The notes beneath the pieces are model-generated. The model did not search any database. It saw only the letters and a list, made by a program, of their open reading frames with translations, and was not told the origin of the DNA. Shown here in pieces: positions 33,294-41,935 of a DNA stretch of 64,000 bases. Position 1 is the stretch's first letter. Every line of letters starts with the position of its first letter. Where the stretch lies: the NCBI RefSeq assembly GCF_003815775.1, contig NZ_CP033926.1, forward strand, positions 620,001 to 684,000. The letters are read 5' to 3'. The stretch comes from Chryseobacterium joostei. Its GTDB lineage: Bacteria; Bacteroidota; Bacteroidia; Flavobacteriales; Weeksellaceae. Position numbers and translations under genes: made by a program.

Positions 33294-34304
33294 ATGAAAA
33301 AATTATTGGTTGGAATTTTCTTGTTAAATTCCTTATTCTCTTATGCACAGAAAAATAATAATTCTGCAATACTTTCTGATATTACAGAAAAAGTAAAAAA
33401 CTACTACGTAGATAAAGAGACTTATAAAAAAGTAGATTCTTTATTCCGGAGTGAATTTAAAAATGGTGCCTTTAATCATCTCAGTCAAAAAGATTTTGCG
33501 GCACTTCTCACTCAAAAGCTGAGAACAAATATTAAAGATGAACATTTTTTTGTTAAATATCTCGAAAACTATACTCCTGAAAAGTTGGGGGATGAGAAAG
33601 AAAAAGAGAAATTAAACAATTATAATAATAGTCTTGAAAACTTTGGTTTCGAAACTGTTCAACGACTTCCAGGTAATATTGGTTACATTAATTTTAAAGG
33701 TTTTGCCTCACCTGAATCCAGTGAAAAAACATTAGCTGCTGCAATGAATTTTATTGCTAATACCAATTCTCTGATTATTGATCTTAGGGAAAATGGCGGT
33801 GGAGAAAATGGAATGCTTCTTTTGTTCTGCAGCTATTTTTTTGATCAGAAAACAGATCTTTATACCACGTATTCCAGATATAATAACAAGACGGATTTAA
33901 ACAGTACCCAGTCTAAGGTTTCCGGGGAGAAATATCTTCGTAAAAAAATCTATATTCTTACGAGCAAAAAGACTTTTTCGGCAGGAGAGGCGCTTGCTTA
34001 TTTTTTACAACAACATAAGCTGGCGGAAGTAATAGGTGAAAAAACAGGTGGTGCAGCCAATCCTGTAGAGCATTTTATAATCCAAAATCAATATTTACTG
34101 CTTGTTCCGGCAGGCAAAATAACATCTTTAATGAATGGTAAGAACTGGGAACATATTGGAGTAATCCCTGATCAGGAAGTGAAAAGTGAAGCTGCTCTAA
34201 AGCTTGCTCACAGTAAAATTTTAAAAAATATTTTAATTACAGATACAAAAACGGAATTAACCATACCTGAAATAAAAAATCTTATTAATAAATTAGAGCA
34301 ATAA
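33294..34304 (+). CDS. S41-family (tail-specific protease-like) peptidase
   Basis: A 336-residue exported protein (signal peptide MKKLLVGIFLLNSLFSYAQ). The C-terminal half has the S41 core: IIDLRENGGGENG (163-173), the catalytic Ser at S229 in TSKKTFSAGEALAY, and GEKTGGAANP. There is no PDZ domain between signal and core, unlike CtpA, so it belongs to the short interphotoreceptor-retinoid-binding-protein-like S41 group. It cleaves peptides or binds hydrophobic ligands in the periplasm. A GNAT gene follows 8 bases later, probably cotranscribed. Confidence 0.85.
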   Translation: MKKLLVGIFLLNSLFSYAQKNNNSAILSDITEKVKNYYVDKETYKKVDSLFRSEFKNGAFNHLSQKDFAALLTQKLRTNIKDEHFFVKYLENYTPEKLGDEKEKEKLNNYNNSLENFGFETVQRLPGNIGYINFKGFASPESSEKTLAAAMNFIANTNSLIIDLRENGGGENGMLLLFCSYFFDQKTDLYTTYSRYNNKTDLNSTQSKVSGEKYLRKKIYILTSKKTFSAGEALAYFLQQHKLAEVIGEKTGGAANPVEHFIIQNQYLLLVPAGKITSLMNGKNWEHIGVIPDQEVKSEAALKLAHSKILKNILITDTKTELTIPEIKNLINKLEQ

Positions 34305-34312
34305 TAGATACT

Positions 34313-34834
34313 ATGTCATCAATAATCATCAATAAGGCCGGAGAAAAAGACCTTGAAACACTCCAAAATATTGGTATACAAACCTTTTCCGAAACTTTTT
34401 CAGAAGATAATTCTGAAGAAGCCATGAAAAAATATCTGGAAGAAAGTTTCACTACCGAGAAGATAGAATCTGAGCTGGCCAACCCTGATTCCTTTTTTTA
34501 TATTGCCTGGGAAGAAGATAATCCTGTGGGGTATCTGAAAGTAAATTCGGGTAAGGCACAAACAGAATTACAGGATGAAACCAGCCTTGAAATTGAAAGA
34601 ATCTACGTAAAAAAAAGCCATCATGGTAAAAAAGTAGGCCAGCTACTTTACGATCAAGCTTTAGAAACGGCTAAAAGCTTACATAAGGCCTATTTATGGT
34701 TGGGTGTCTGGGAGCAAAACGAAAGAGCCTTAAGTTTTTACAGAAAAAATGGGTTTGTTGAATTTGACAAACACATCTTCGTACTCGGAGATGAGGAACA
34801 GACAGACCTGATGATGAAAAAAATGATAGATTAA
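34313..34834 (+). CDS. GNAT-family N-acetyltransferase
   Basis: A 173-residue protein of the GNAT fold. The acetyl-CoA-binding stretch is IYVKKSHHGKKVGQLLYDQA (R/Q-x-x-G-x-G/A type, here HHGKKVGQ), preceded by VGYLKVNSG and followed by WLGVWEQNERALSFYRKNGF, the classic C-terminal strand. It would acetylate an amine of an unknown small molecule or protein. It starts 8 bases after the S41 peptidase. A palindromic repeat lies directly behind it. Confidence 0.85.
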   Translation: MSSIIINKAGEKDLETLQNIGIQTFSETFSEDNSEEAMKKYLEESFTTEKIESELANPDSFFYIAWEEDNPVGYLKVNSGKAQTELQDETSLEIERIYVKKSHHGKKVGQLLYDQALETAKSLHKAYLWLGVWEQNERALSFYRKNGFVEFDKHIFVLGDEEQTDLMMKKMID

Positions 34835-34842
34835 GGTATATT

Positions 34843-34903
34843 TTCTTGCCAATTTTGAATAATAATCTAATAAATCTGCTCAATTAGCCCAATCTGCGAG
34901 AGA
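34843..34903. repeat. Palindromic intergenic repeat, inverted copy
   Basis: Read on the minus strand it begins TCTCGCAGATTGGGCTAATT and continues GAGCAGATTTATTAGATTA, matching copy 1 at 2503 base by base with few changes; the other arm is decayed (TTCTTGCCAATTTTG). The flank GATAAAATCCTTGCC recurs at 34932-34946. Confidence 0.7.
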
Positions 34904-35001
34904 TAAATGATACTATTTTTAATTTATTGAAGATAAAATCCTTGCCCTTTAGCAACATAAAATTATAATCTACAACGTCCAAGCTACCTTCTCTTTCAAA
35001 A

Positions 35002-35580
35002 ATGAACAGTATAAAATTTTTAGAACAAGTCAATCAATACCATCTACTCTCAAAGGAGTCAATAATGGCCTTGTTAAATATCTGTACTGAAGAGAAATAT
35101 CATAAAAACGATCTTCTTCTGGAATCAGGAAGCATGGCAAGATATTATTATTTTATAAAATCAGGATTAGTAGGATATTATACCATTGATGAGGAGGGAA
35201 GCAGTATTTATAAGATTTTCTTTGAAGAAAACAGCTTTGTTGCTTCTACGGCTGCCATCATCAAAAATGAGCCTAGCGATTTCAATATCATTGCCCTTGA
35301 GGATTGCTCAGTAATACAATATCCGGTGAAAGCCTATCGTGAATTACTCGAAAAGCATCATGACCTTGCTCTTTTTCATATTCATTATTTAGAGAAAAAC
35401 TGGGTGGTCAAAAAGGAGCCACTGGAAGTTTCCTTAAAATTTGAAAATGCAAAGCAGCGTTACTTATTGCTCCTTGAGAATCAATCCTTATATAAACGTT
35501 TAAAGCAGCATCAGATTGCATCCTACCTTGGAATAACGCCTACCCAGCTAAGCCGCATAAAGAAAGAAATTAACAGATAA
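35002..35580 (+). CDS. Crp/Fnr-family regulator
   Basis: A 192-residue protein: an N-terminal beta-roll (YHKNDLLLESGSMARYYYFI, then KSGLVGYYTIDEEG) and a C-terminal winged helix (HQIASYLGITPTQLSRIKKE). No Fe-S cysteine pattern. It is similar in size and layout to the gene at 23247. It stands alone before a terminator; no obvious target beside it. Confidence 0.85.
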   Translation: MNSIKFLEQVNQYHLLSKESIMALLNICTEEKYHKNDLLLESGSMARYYYFIKSGLVGYYTIDEEGSSIYKIFFEENSFVASTAAIIKNEPSDFNIIALEDCSVIQYPVKAYRELLEKHHDLALFHIHYLEKNWVVKKEPLEVSLKFENAKQRYLLLLENQSLYKRLKQHQIASYLGITPTQLSRIKKEINR

Positions 35581-35597
35581 AAGAAAATAAATTAACA

Positions 35598-35634
35598 AAA
35601 GCTTCAACATATGTTGAGGCTTTACTTTTTTTTC
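35598..35634 (+). terminator. Terminator after Crp-type gene
   Basis: AAAGCTTCAACAT (35598-35610) pairs with ATGTTGAGGCTTT (35611-35623) apart from one mismatch, followed by AC and a run of T. Confidence 0.8.
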
Positions 35635-35798
35635 CATTGCATCTTTGCCCTATCATAAAATTGAATGTACATTATTAAAATAAGGCTTAGGAAATAATAA
35701 ATTCTTGTAGCAAAGATCTTTACTTAACATAAAACATCTTAAATTTATACTTAATGTACTTTGAAATTATGCTCATTATTAATTAAATATTTTAAAGC

Positions 35799-36611
35799 AT
35801 GAAAAAATTTATCAACATCGTTGTTATACTGACCACTTTTGTACAGTTATCAGCACAAAAAATTATTCATCAGGAAGTTTTCAGTCCTAAAATGAATAAA
35901 AAGATCAAAACCATTATTATTACACCGAATCTTCAACCCAATACAACCTATCCGTCAGTATATATTCTTCATGGCTTCAGTGGGAATCCGGACAGAACCA
36001 TCAAGCAGGACATTCCGGATCTGGTTCAGAAGGCTGAGGAGTACAAAACCATTTATGTATTGCCGGACGGAAACTACAGTTCTTGGTATGTGGATAGCCC
36101 AATCCTTAAAGATTCACAATACCAAACCTTTATCGGAAAGGAATTGGTAGATTTCATTGATAAAAATTATCCGGTAAAAGCCGAGAAAAAATTCCGTGGA
36201 ATCCTTGGATGGAGTATGGGAGGTTATGGCGCAACCAATATTGGAGTTACTTATAACAAGACATTTGGGATAGTGGGAAGTTCTTGTGGGGCCCTGGATT
36301 TTAGCTCTTTTGGGGAGGGATATAATAAATATATGGTTAATAATGTATTAGGTCCATTTGAATTCATCAATCCTAATTTCCTTACAGATAACAAAGTAAA
36401 ACTAATGGCAGGAGCCGGACAAAGCTATATTTTTGACTGCGCTACAGAAGATACGCAGATGATTGGAATGAACAGAAATTTTCATAAGAAGCTTACCGAA
36501 CTGAAAATCCAGCATCTTTACACAGAATCCTTAGGAATTCATGATGACAAATACTGGAGCAGATCCCTTTCTGAGCAACTTACTCTTTTTGATAAGTTTT
36601 TTAAACAATAA
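35799..36611 (+). CDS. Exported esterase-type alpha/beta hydrolase
   Basis: A 270-residue protein with a signal peptide (MKKFINIVVILTTFVQLSAQ). It has the esterase D/feruloyl-esterase-like layout: YILHGFSGNPDRT, then the nucleophile S139 in LGWSMGGYGA, a late acidic residue, and His in SLGIHDDKYW. It probably hydrolyses an ester (for example of sugars or phenolic acids) in the periplasm or on the cell surface. It converges on the siderophore-locus oxygenase gene; a shared hairpin separates them. A siderophore esterase role is conceivable from position, but the gene is on the far side of the terminator and not in the operon. Confidence 0.82.
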   Translation: MKKFINIVVILTTFVQLSAQKIIHQEVFSPKMNKKIKTIIITPNLQPNTTYPSVYILHGFSGNPDRTIKQDIPDLVQKAEEYKTIYVLPDGNYSSWYVDSPILKDSQYQTFIGKELVDFIDKNYPVKAEKKFRGILGWSMGGYGATNIGVTYNKTFGIVGSSCGALDFSSFGEGYNKYMVNNVLGPFEFINPNFLTDNKVKLMAGAGQSYIFDCATEDTQMIGMNRNFHKKLTELKIQHLYTESLGIHDDKYWSRSLSEQLTLFDKFFKQ

Positions 36612-36652
36612 AATGTAGTCATCTATATTATTTTGTAAGATAAATTATAAAA

Positions 36653-36686
36653 AAATCCTTTTTAAGATTGTACTTAAAAAGGATTT
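36653..36686. terminator. Bidirectional terminator
   Basis: AAATCCTTTTTAAG (36653-36666), loop ATTGTA, CTTAAAAAGGATTT (36673-36686). A 14-base perfect stem between the convergent esterase and oxygenase genes. Confidence 0.88.
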
Positions 36687-36710
36687 ATCATTTTGTGATT
36701 AACTTAAAGG

Positions 36711-37814
36711 CTACATTCTAAGATGCTGAAAGTTTTTCCCTAAATGCTCTTCGATCACAAAAAATGGATCTTCTGTAAGCGTATGGGCTCTCATATCAAT
36801 AAGACTTACCTTACTCATCATACGCAGCATAATTCTTCTTTCACATGGATGTTCTATGCCATCAATATTTCTTACTCCTGCACGGAAAGCTGACCTTCCA
36901 TGAGCACATAAATGATTGTTAACAAGGATAACATCTCCGGCCTGAGGTGTAAAACCTGAATAAATCAAATGTCTTGCTTCTTCCCAGAATTCTGTTAAAT
37001 ACTGCTGAGCTTCTTCAGTTTGTTTTATACTTGAATTGAAAAGCTGTTCTGCAGCATCAAACCTCATAAACGGAAGCTTGTAATTTCCATACAATACAGA
37101 ATCCAGTGTATCTACTTCATTTTGTTCCGTTTCAAGATTGGCATCCTTCGGGATTTTGTAAATACGGTCAAAAAGAGGTCTGTAATTTTCTCCAATGGAT
37201 TCGTGAGAGCGTATAGAATAAAGAGTGGACGGAACCTGCTCTTCATTTCGGACATACATAAAGCTCAGAAAATCGGCCTGATGTTTCAAAAACGCATCTT
37301 CAGTGTGTACGTAAAGATCGGTTGAAGATCCTGATCCGGTTTGCGTTTCTCTCATTTTTTCATCTGGAATAATGGCATGGATTAACCCACCTCCCTGACG
37401 CTGAGAATAATACTGTACCGGCTTGGATGGCAAAGCTCCATGAATAAGCGCACAAGCAAACCCGTAAAGATTAAACTTCGAATAATCAGCAGACTGCCAA
37501 TTGGGTGGAGTAGATCCTATATTTTCCTGATCTATTTCCATTAATCCCTTAAAGATCAATGCTCCATATTGATTCTTAGAAAAGTCGCTCGCAAAATCAG
37601 CAGCTATATTCAGTATTCTTTCGGGTAGAAAATAAGAAGCCAGCTGATGTACGTGCCTGATAAAATCCCGATTTTCATAGTTCCCATATTTTTTCTGAAG
37701 ATGTATTGCAGCATCTTTTATCATTCTCTGTTCCTGAGATGTGATCTCAATGACGGTAGGAAGCAGTTTTACCTGCGTTAACGTCTCGTTATCTAAAATT
37801 TTTATAGAATTCAT
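36711..37814 (-). CDS. Fe(II)/2-oxoglutarate oxygenase, TauD/clavaminate-synthase-like
   Basis: A 367-residue protein. Iron ligands are visible as H170-T-E172 (LYVHTEDAF) and H305 (NNHLCAHGRSAFRAG), with Arg residues behind it for the 2-oxoglutarate carboxylate. This is the clavaminate-synthase-like/TfdA branch, which hydroxylates unactivated carbons of amino acids, including known lysine and arginine hydroxylases from Bacteroidetes. It is divergent from the siderophore operon and shares its control gap, so it probably hydroxylates the lysine/ornithine-type precursor or a product, adding a hydroxyl to the siderophore backbone. Substrate and position are inference. Confidence 0.82.
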   Translation of the reverse strand: MNSIKILDNETLTQVKLLPTVIEITSQEQRMIKDAAIHLQKKYGNYENRDFIRHVHQLASYFLPERILNIAADFASDFSKNQYGALIFKGLMEIDQENIGSTPPNWQSADYSKFNLYGFACALIHGALPSKPVQYYSQRQGGGLIHAIIPDEKMRETQTGSGSSTDLYVHTEDAFLKHQADFLSFMYVRNEEQVPSTLYSIRSHESIGENYRPLFDRIYKIPKDANLETEQNEVDTLDSVLYGNYKLPFMRFDAAEQLFNSSIKQTEEAQQYLTEFWEEARHLIYSGFTPQAGDVILVNNHLCAHGRSAFRAGVRNIDGIEHPCERRIMLRMMSKVSLIDMRAHTLTEDPFFVIEEHLGKNFQHLRM

Positions 37815-37845
37815 TAAAAAAAATTTGGTGTTAAGTAATAATTTT

Positions 37846-37893
37846 TATCTTTGTTTTTAATTATTCTAAATAATAATAGCGAGTTCAAATTTA
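37846..37893. promoter_or_regulatory. Divergent promoters with Fur-like palindrome
   Basis: Plus-strand -7 box TATCTTTG (37846-37853), minus-strand TAAATTTG (37893 to 37886), and between them TAATTATTCTAAATAATAA (37858-37876), a 19-base element in which 7 of 9 pairs are complementary about the centre, like a Fur box. It is AT-rich, so chance is a real possibility; no TTTG -33 box was found. Confidence 0.4.
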
Positions 37894-38028
37894 TGAATAA
37901 TTACTCAACCACCAAATAAAATATATAAAAAATGCAAAAATTAAAAACTTGACAATCAGACATATATAACAGGATGTCGAAAAACCACAAACAAATCACG
38001 ATTTAAAAAATCACCATACAAATAATTT

Positions 38029-39555
38029 ATGAACAACAATTTAATATCCCTAGGAGAGCTTTCAAGTGTAGCCTCGCCCCACAATTCGGGGAATTTTGGG
38101 AATATTTTTCACCTTGACAATTATGATCACTATCGTAATGCTGTCAATAGTACTTTAGACCTTGTACAGGAGTTTCTTGATAGAAACAAAAAGCCATTCA
38201 GTGGCATAGAGGCTAAGGAAATGAAAAGAATGGTAGAAGAAATCGACCTTAATCAAAAACTTTCAAACTATAACGAGCTTCTTTCTGAAGTAGATGATAT
38301 TTATGTAAAACATGCAACAGCATTTCACCTTCCGGAATATGTTGCCCATCTCAATTGTCCAATTGTTATTCCCGCATTGGCAGGAGAAATTCTGGTAAGT
38401 GCTATCAATTCTTCACAGGACACTTATGATCAAAGTGCCGGAGGAACCTTTATGGAAAGAAAGCTAATTGACTGGACTGCCGGTGAAATTGGGTATAATA
38501 CGAATGAAAGTGATGGTGTTTTCACAGCAGGAGGATCACAAAGTAACTTAATGGGACTGGTTATGATGCGTGACTGTTTTTCCCAGAAAAGATATAATCA
38601 TAATATTAAAATGGATGGTTTGCCACAGGAAGCAGATCGTTTCAGAATATTTGTTTCAGATAAATCTCACTTCAGTAATCTGAAAAATGCTTCAATAATG
38701 GGGCTTGGAGAGAAATCTATCATTAAGGTTCCTACTGATAATGAATTCCGTATGGATATTTCTCTGCTGAAGAAATATATCAAAAGGGAAGAACAAATGG
38801 GAAATATTCCTATTGGTATTGTAGCCACAGCCGGAACTACCGACTTTGGAAATGTAGATCCATTGGAAGATATTGCCAATATAGCAGAACATTATAGTAT
38901 CTGGATGCATGTGGATGCAGCATATGGATGTGCTTTATTATTAAGTGAAAAGTACCGCCATCTATTGAATGGAATTGAAAGAGCAGATTCAGTAACCATT
39001 GATTATCACAAGTCATTCTTCCAACCTATCAGCAGCAGTGCTTTCATTGTTAAAAATAAAAAAGAACTGTTAATCCTTAAACACCATGCCGATTATCTGA
39101 ATCCTAAAGAAATGGACGAGGAGGAAATTCCGGCTCAGATAAACAAATCTATCACACAGAGTACCAGACGATTTGATGCTCTTAAATTATGGTTTACTTT
39201 AAGAATGATGGGCAAGCAACAACTGGCAGAATATACGGACACTGTTATCGACCTTACAAAGGATGCAGCCTCTATGATCACTGAAGATCCTGATTTTGAA
39301 CTTCTTTCAGAAACTGATCTAAGTGTTCTTGTTTTCCGATATATAAGACCTGAAATAAATGATCTGGATGCCATGAACCAATATATTAAAATGAAGCTTT
39401 TCTACAGCGGAGAAATATTGGTGGCAAGTACCAAGGTAAACGGGAATTTCTATCTGAAGTTCACATTCCTGAATCCTATAACCACTACAGAAGATATCCA
39501 CAAAATCCTCACTAAAATCAAAATGCATGGAAAAGACTTTAGTACAGAAAAGTAG
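38029..39555 (+). CDS. PLP-dependent decarboxylase (group II, DDC-like)
   Basis: A 508-residue protein of the aromatic-L-amino-acid/glutamate decarboxylase family. Lys328 in TIDYHKSFFQP binds PLP; HVDAAYG (294-300) is the conserved Asp segment, and TAGTTDFGNVDP precedes it. In siderophore operons this family decarboxylates lysine, ornithine or 2,4-diaminobutyrate to a diamine. Here it starts the operon, and its end overlaps the IucA/IucC-GNAT gene by 29 bases. The expected product is cadaverine or putrescine, or a hydroxylated form if the divergent oxygenase acts first. Confidence 0.88.
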   Translation: MNNNLISLGELSSVASPHNSGNFGNIFHLDNYDHYRNAVNSTLDLVQEFLDRNKKPFSGIEAKEMKRMVEEIDLNQKLSNYNELLSEVDDIYVKHATAFHLPEYVAHLNCPIVIPALAGEILVSAINSSQDTYDQSAGGTFMERKLIDWTAGEIGYNTNESDGVFTAGGSQSNLMGLVMMRDCFSQKRYNHNIKMDGLPQEADRFRIFVSDKSHFSNLKNASIMGLGEKSIIKVPTDNEFRMDISLLKKYIKREEQMGNIPIGIVATAGTTDFGNVDPLEDIANIAEHYSIWMHVDAAYGCALLLSEKYRHLLNGIERADSVTIDYHKSFFQPISSSAFIVKNKKELLILKHHADYLNPKEMDEEEIPAQINKSITQSTRRFDALKLWFTLRMMGKQQLAEYTDTVIDLTKDAASMITEDPDFELLSETDLSVLVFRYIRPEINDLDAMNQYIKMKLFYSGEILVASTKVNGNFYLKFTFLNPITTTEDIHKILTKIKMHGKDFSTEK

Positions 39556-41935
39556 AACCGGAGAAAAAGCCCGGGAAATCACCTACAGGATTCTTCTCAA
39601 CGGAATGCTGAGGGAGCTTGGAAACGGAAAATTTTACCAAGGAGTTCCAAAGTATGATCTTCTTACTGCACAAGCCCTTAAAAAAAGCAATTACACCTTG
39701 CATCTGAGGTTTGAAATGAAGAAAAGCGGACTCTTTTTATTTGCTCCCGTTTCTTACCGTTCTGAAAGTGCATTTCACGAATATGGTTTTCCTGTTTGGG
39801 CTGTAGATCATAACAATAATAAGACGTTTGAAGTTAACATTCAAAAACTTATAGAATTGATTTACAGAGAATTTTCTGATCGATATACTGAAACAGGATT
39901 AGAACATTTTGAGAAAAGGATTCAGAGCAGTTTAAGAAACCTTGAACTTACTACTGAAGCCTGTTTACAACAACAGAGCCTTTTAAGTTATTCATTTTTA
40001 GAATCTGAACAAATGCTTCCGGCAGGGCACAATCTTCATCCTTTCACCAAATCCAGAATGGGGTTTTCTGAGGAAGAGCAAGTATTGTACGGCCCTGAAT
40101 TCAAAAATGGATTTCAGTTGGAGTATTTCCTTATTCATAAAGATTGTATTTCCGAAAAATCCCTGCCAGGAATCTCTGCAAAGGAAATATTCGGGAAACT
40201 GGCTTCAATACCGGAAAATTACGATTCTAAAACCGCAAATGATTATTATGTAGTTCCTTGTCATCCATGGGAAGCCCAATATCTACAGACTACGAAAGGA
40301 TATGCAGATCTTTTAGGTTCCGGAAAAGTAATACACCTTGGGCCATCCGGAGAAGAGTTCTTTGCTACATCATCTATCAGAACACTTTATAGTCCGAAGT
40401 TCAACTGGATGCTAAAATTCTCCCTGCATGTTTTGATGACCGGATCCGTAAGGACCAACAGTCTGAAGGATCTCAAAAGAGGATATGCCTCTTCTGTATG
40501 GTGGGAACAGGAAAAAGAATCATTTGAAAAAGATTTTTCAAGTTTAAAATTACTGCTGGAACCTTCTTCTTTAAGCGTTGATTATAATGGAGAAAATATT
40601 GACAGTTTCAATATCCTGATCCGTGAAAACCCTTTTTCATCTAAAGATAAGGTTCTCTTGCTGGCAAGACTTTGTCAGGATGAAACTACGGACCGTTCTA
40701 ATTTTACTACCCATTTTTTTAATGATGTTGTGGCTCATCTGAGCAAAGAAACGGAAGATGCTGTTATCAACTGGTTTCAAAAGTATGCTCAATTACTGAT
40801 CTCACCTTTGAACAGGTTGTTTAATCAGTTTGGAATGGCTCCTGAAGTTCATCAGCAAAACCTTCTTATACAACTCAATGATCAGCTTCTTCCGGAAACA
40901 ATCTATGTAAGAGACGGGCAGGGATATCTTTTAAGAGAAAGCTTTAAGGAAAAGTATACAAAATCCATAGAAAATTGCCCAGAAATTGAAACCCTGTTTA
41001 TAAGAGACGAACGTCTTCTGGATATTGTGTCTCATCATCTTTTGGTAAGCAATTTCAGTGCATTAATTTCGTCCATAGGTAAAACGGGACTCATTGAAGA
41101 ACAAAAGCTAATCAATATTCTTTATCAGGAATTTGAGCGTGTTCATCAGTCTGAACCTTCAGATTTCACCAATTATGCTTTGCATCAAAGGTATTGGGCC
41201 GTAAAATCAAACCTTCAGTCAGCTGTCCTAGATGTAGATGGTGGTGTGAATGCCTCTGCCATTGCTTATGCTAAAGTTCCCAATATTCTTCACAAATATT
41301 TCTTTTCAGAACAATTGATCCACCCGAAAGGAAAGGAGGTTTTTTTTAAACGTTATTTTCCGAAGGAAGATGTAATAACGGGAATGCGTCCGATAGATCT
41401 TGATAATGATCTTGAGATGTTGCATGAATGGTTCAACAGAGAACATGCTGTAAAAATATGGCAAATGAACTGGCCTATTGATGAGTTGGAAACCTATTAC
41501 AGACTGATGCTTCCAAGTGACGAGGCTCACAGTTATATTGTTGAAAGCAACGATGAACCAACCTGTAATATTGAGGTGTACTGGGCATGCAGAGACATCG
41601 TAGGAGATTATTATGAAGTATTGCCTACGGATTACGGAACACACCAGTTTATAGCACCCATTGATCCTAAAAAGAAATTTGTATCACCTTCAACACAATC
41701 TATGGTTGACTATGTTTTTGCGCAGCCGCAGGTTGGGAAAATGGTAGGTGAAGGTTCTGTGGATTCTCTTGCATCTATGATGAATAAAGCTCATGTTGGG
41801 TTCAAGGTAGAAAAGGTAATTGAAATGCCTCATAAAAAAGCAAATCTTAATTTCTGCTACAGAGAATGGTATTGGGAAAAGTTTCCGCTGAACAAAGACG
41901 TACAAATCACCACAAACATCACAAAAAATGAATAA
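39527..41935 (+). CDS. Fusion of NIS siderophore synthetase (IucA/IucC) and GNAT acyltransferase
   Basis: An 802-residue protein. Residues about 1-600 are an IucA/IucC-type synthetase: GHNLHPFTKSRMGF, then VVPCHPWEAQYL and FATSSIRTLYSP are its ATP and substrate motifs. Residues about 620-802 (MRPIDLDNDLEMLHEWFN, HAVKIWQMNWP, then CYREWYW near the end) match the siderophore acyltransferase domain of AlcB/IucB/RhbD type, which transfers an acyl group to a hydroxylated amine. Such enzymes are usually separate proteins, so this is a domain fusion. It overlaps its upstream and downstream neighbours (29 and 8 bases). Confidence 0.88.
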   Translation: MEKTLVQKSRTGEKAREITYRILLNGMLRELGNGKFYQGVPKYDLLTAQALKKSNYTLHLRFEMKKSGLFLFAPVSYRSESAFHEYGFPVWAVDHNNNKTFEVNIQKLIELIYREFSDRYTETGLEHFEKRIQSSLRNLELTTEACLQQQSLLSYSFLESEQMLPAGHNLHPFTKSRMGFSEEEQVLYGPEFKNGFQLEYFLIHKDCISEKSLPGISAKEIFGKLASIPENYDSKTANDYYVVPCHPWEAQYLQTTKGYADLLGSGKVIHLGPSGEEFFATSSIRTLYSPKFNWMLKFSLHVLMTGSVRTNSLKDLKRGYASSVWWEQEKESFEKDFSSLKLLLEPSSLSVDYNGENIDSFNILIRENPFSSKDKVLLLARLCQDETTDRSNFTTHFFNDVVAHLSKETEDAVINWFQKYAQLLISPLNRLFNQFGMAPEVHQQNLLIQLNDQLLPETIYVRDGQGYLLRESFKEKYTKSIENCPEIETLFIRDERLLDIVSHHLLVSNFSALISSIGKTGLIEEQKLINILYQEFERVHQSEPSDFTNYALHQRYWAVKSNLQSAVLDVDGGVNASAIAYAKVPNILHKYFFSEQLIHPKGKEVFFKRYFPKEDVITGMRPIDLDNDLEMLHEWFNREHAVKIWQMNWPIDELETYYRLMLPSDEAHSYIVESNDEPTCNIEVYWACRDIVGDYYEVLPTDYGTHQFIAPIDPKKKFVSPSTQSMVDYVFAQPQVGKMVGEGSVDSLASMMNKAHVGFKVEKVIEMPHKKANLNFCYREWYWEKFPLNKDVQITTNITKNE

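Noticed and set aside
37932..37952. Six-codon ORF (MQKLKT) as a leader peptide of the siderophore operon
   Set aside because: Too short and unremarkable in an AT-rich leader; no paired hairpins for attenuation were seen.
37949..37970. TTGACA and TATAAC before the siderophore operon as a sigma-70-like promoter
   Set aside because: Spacing is only 10 bases, and this group uses TTTG/TAnnTTTG boxes.
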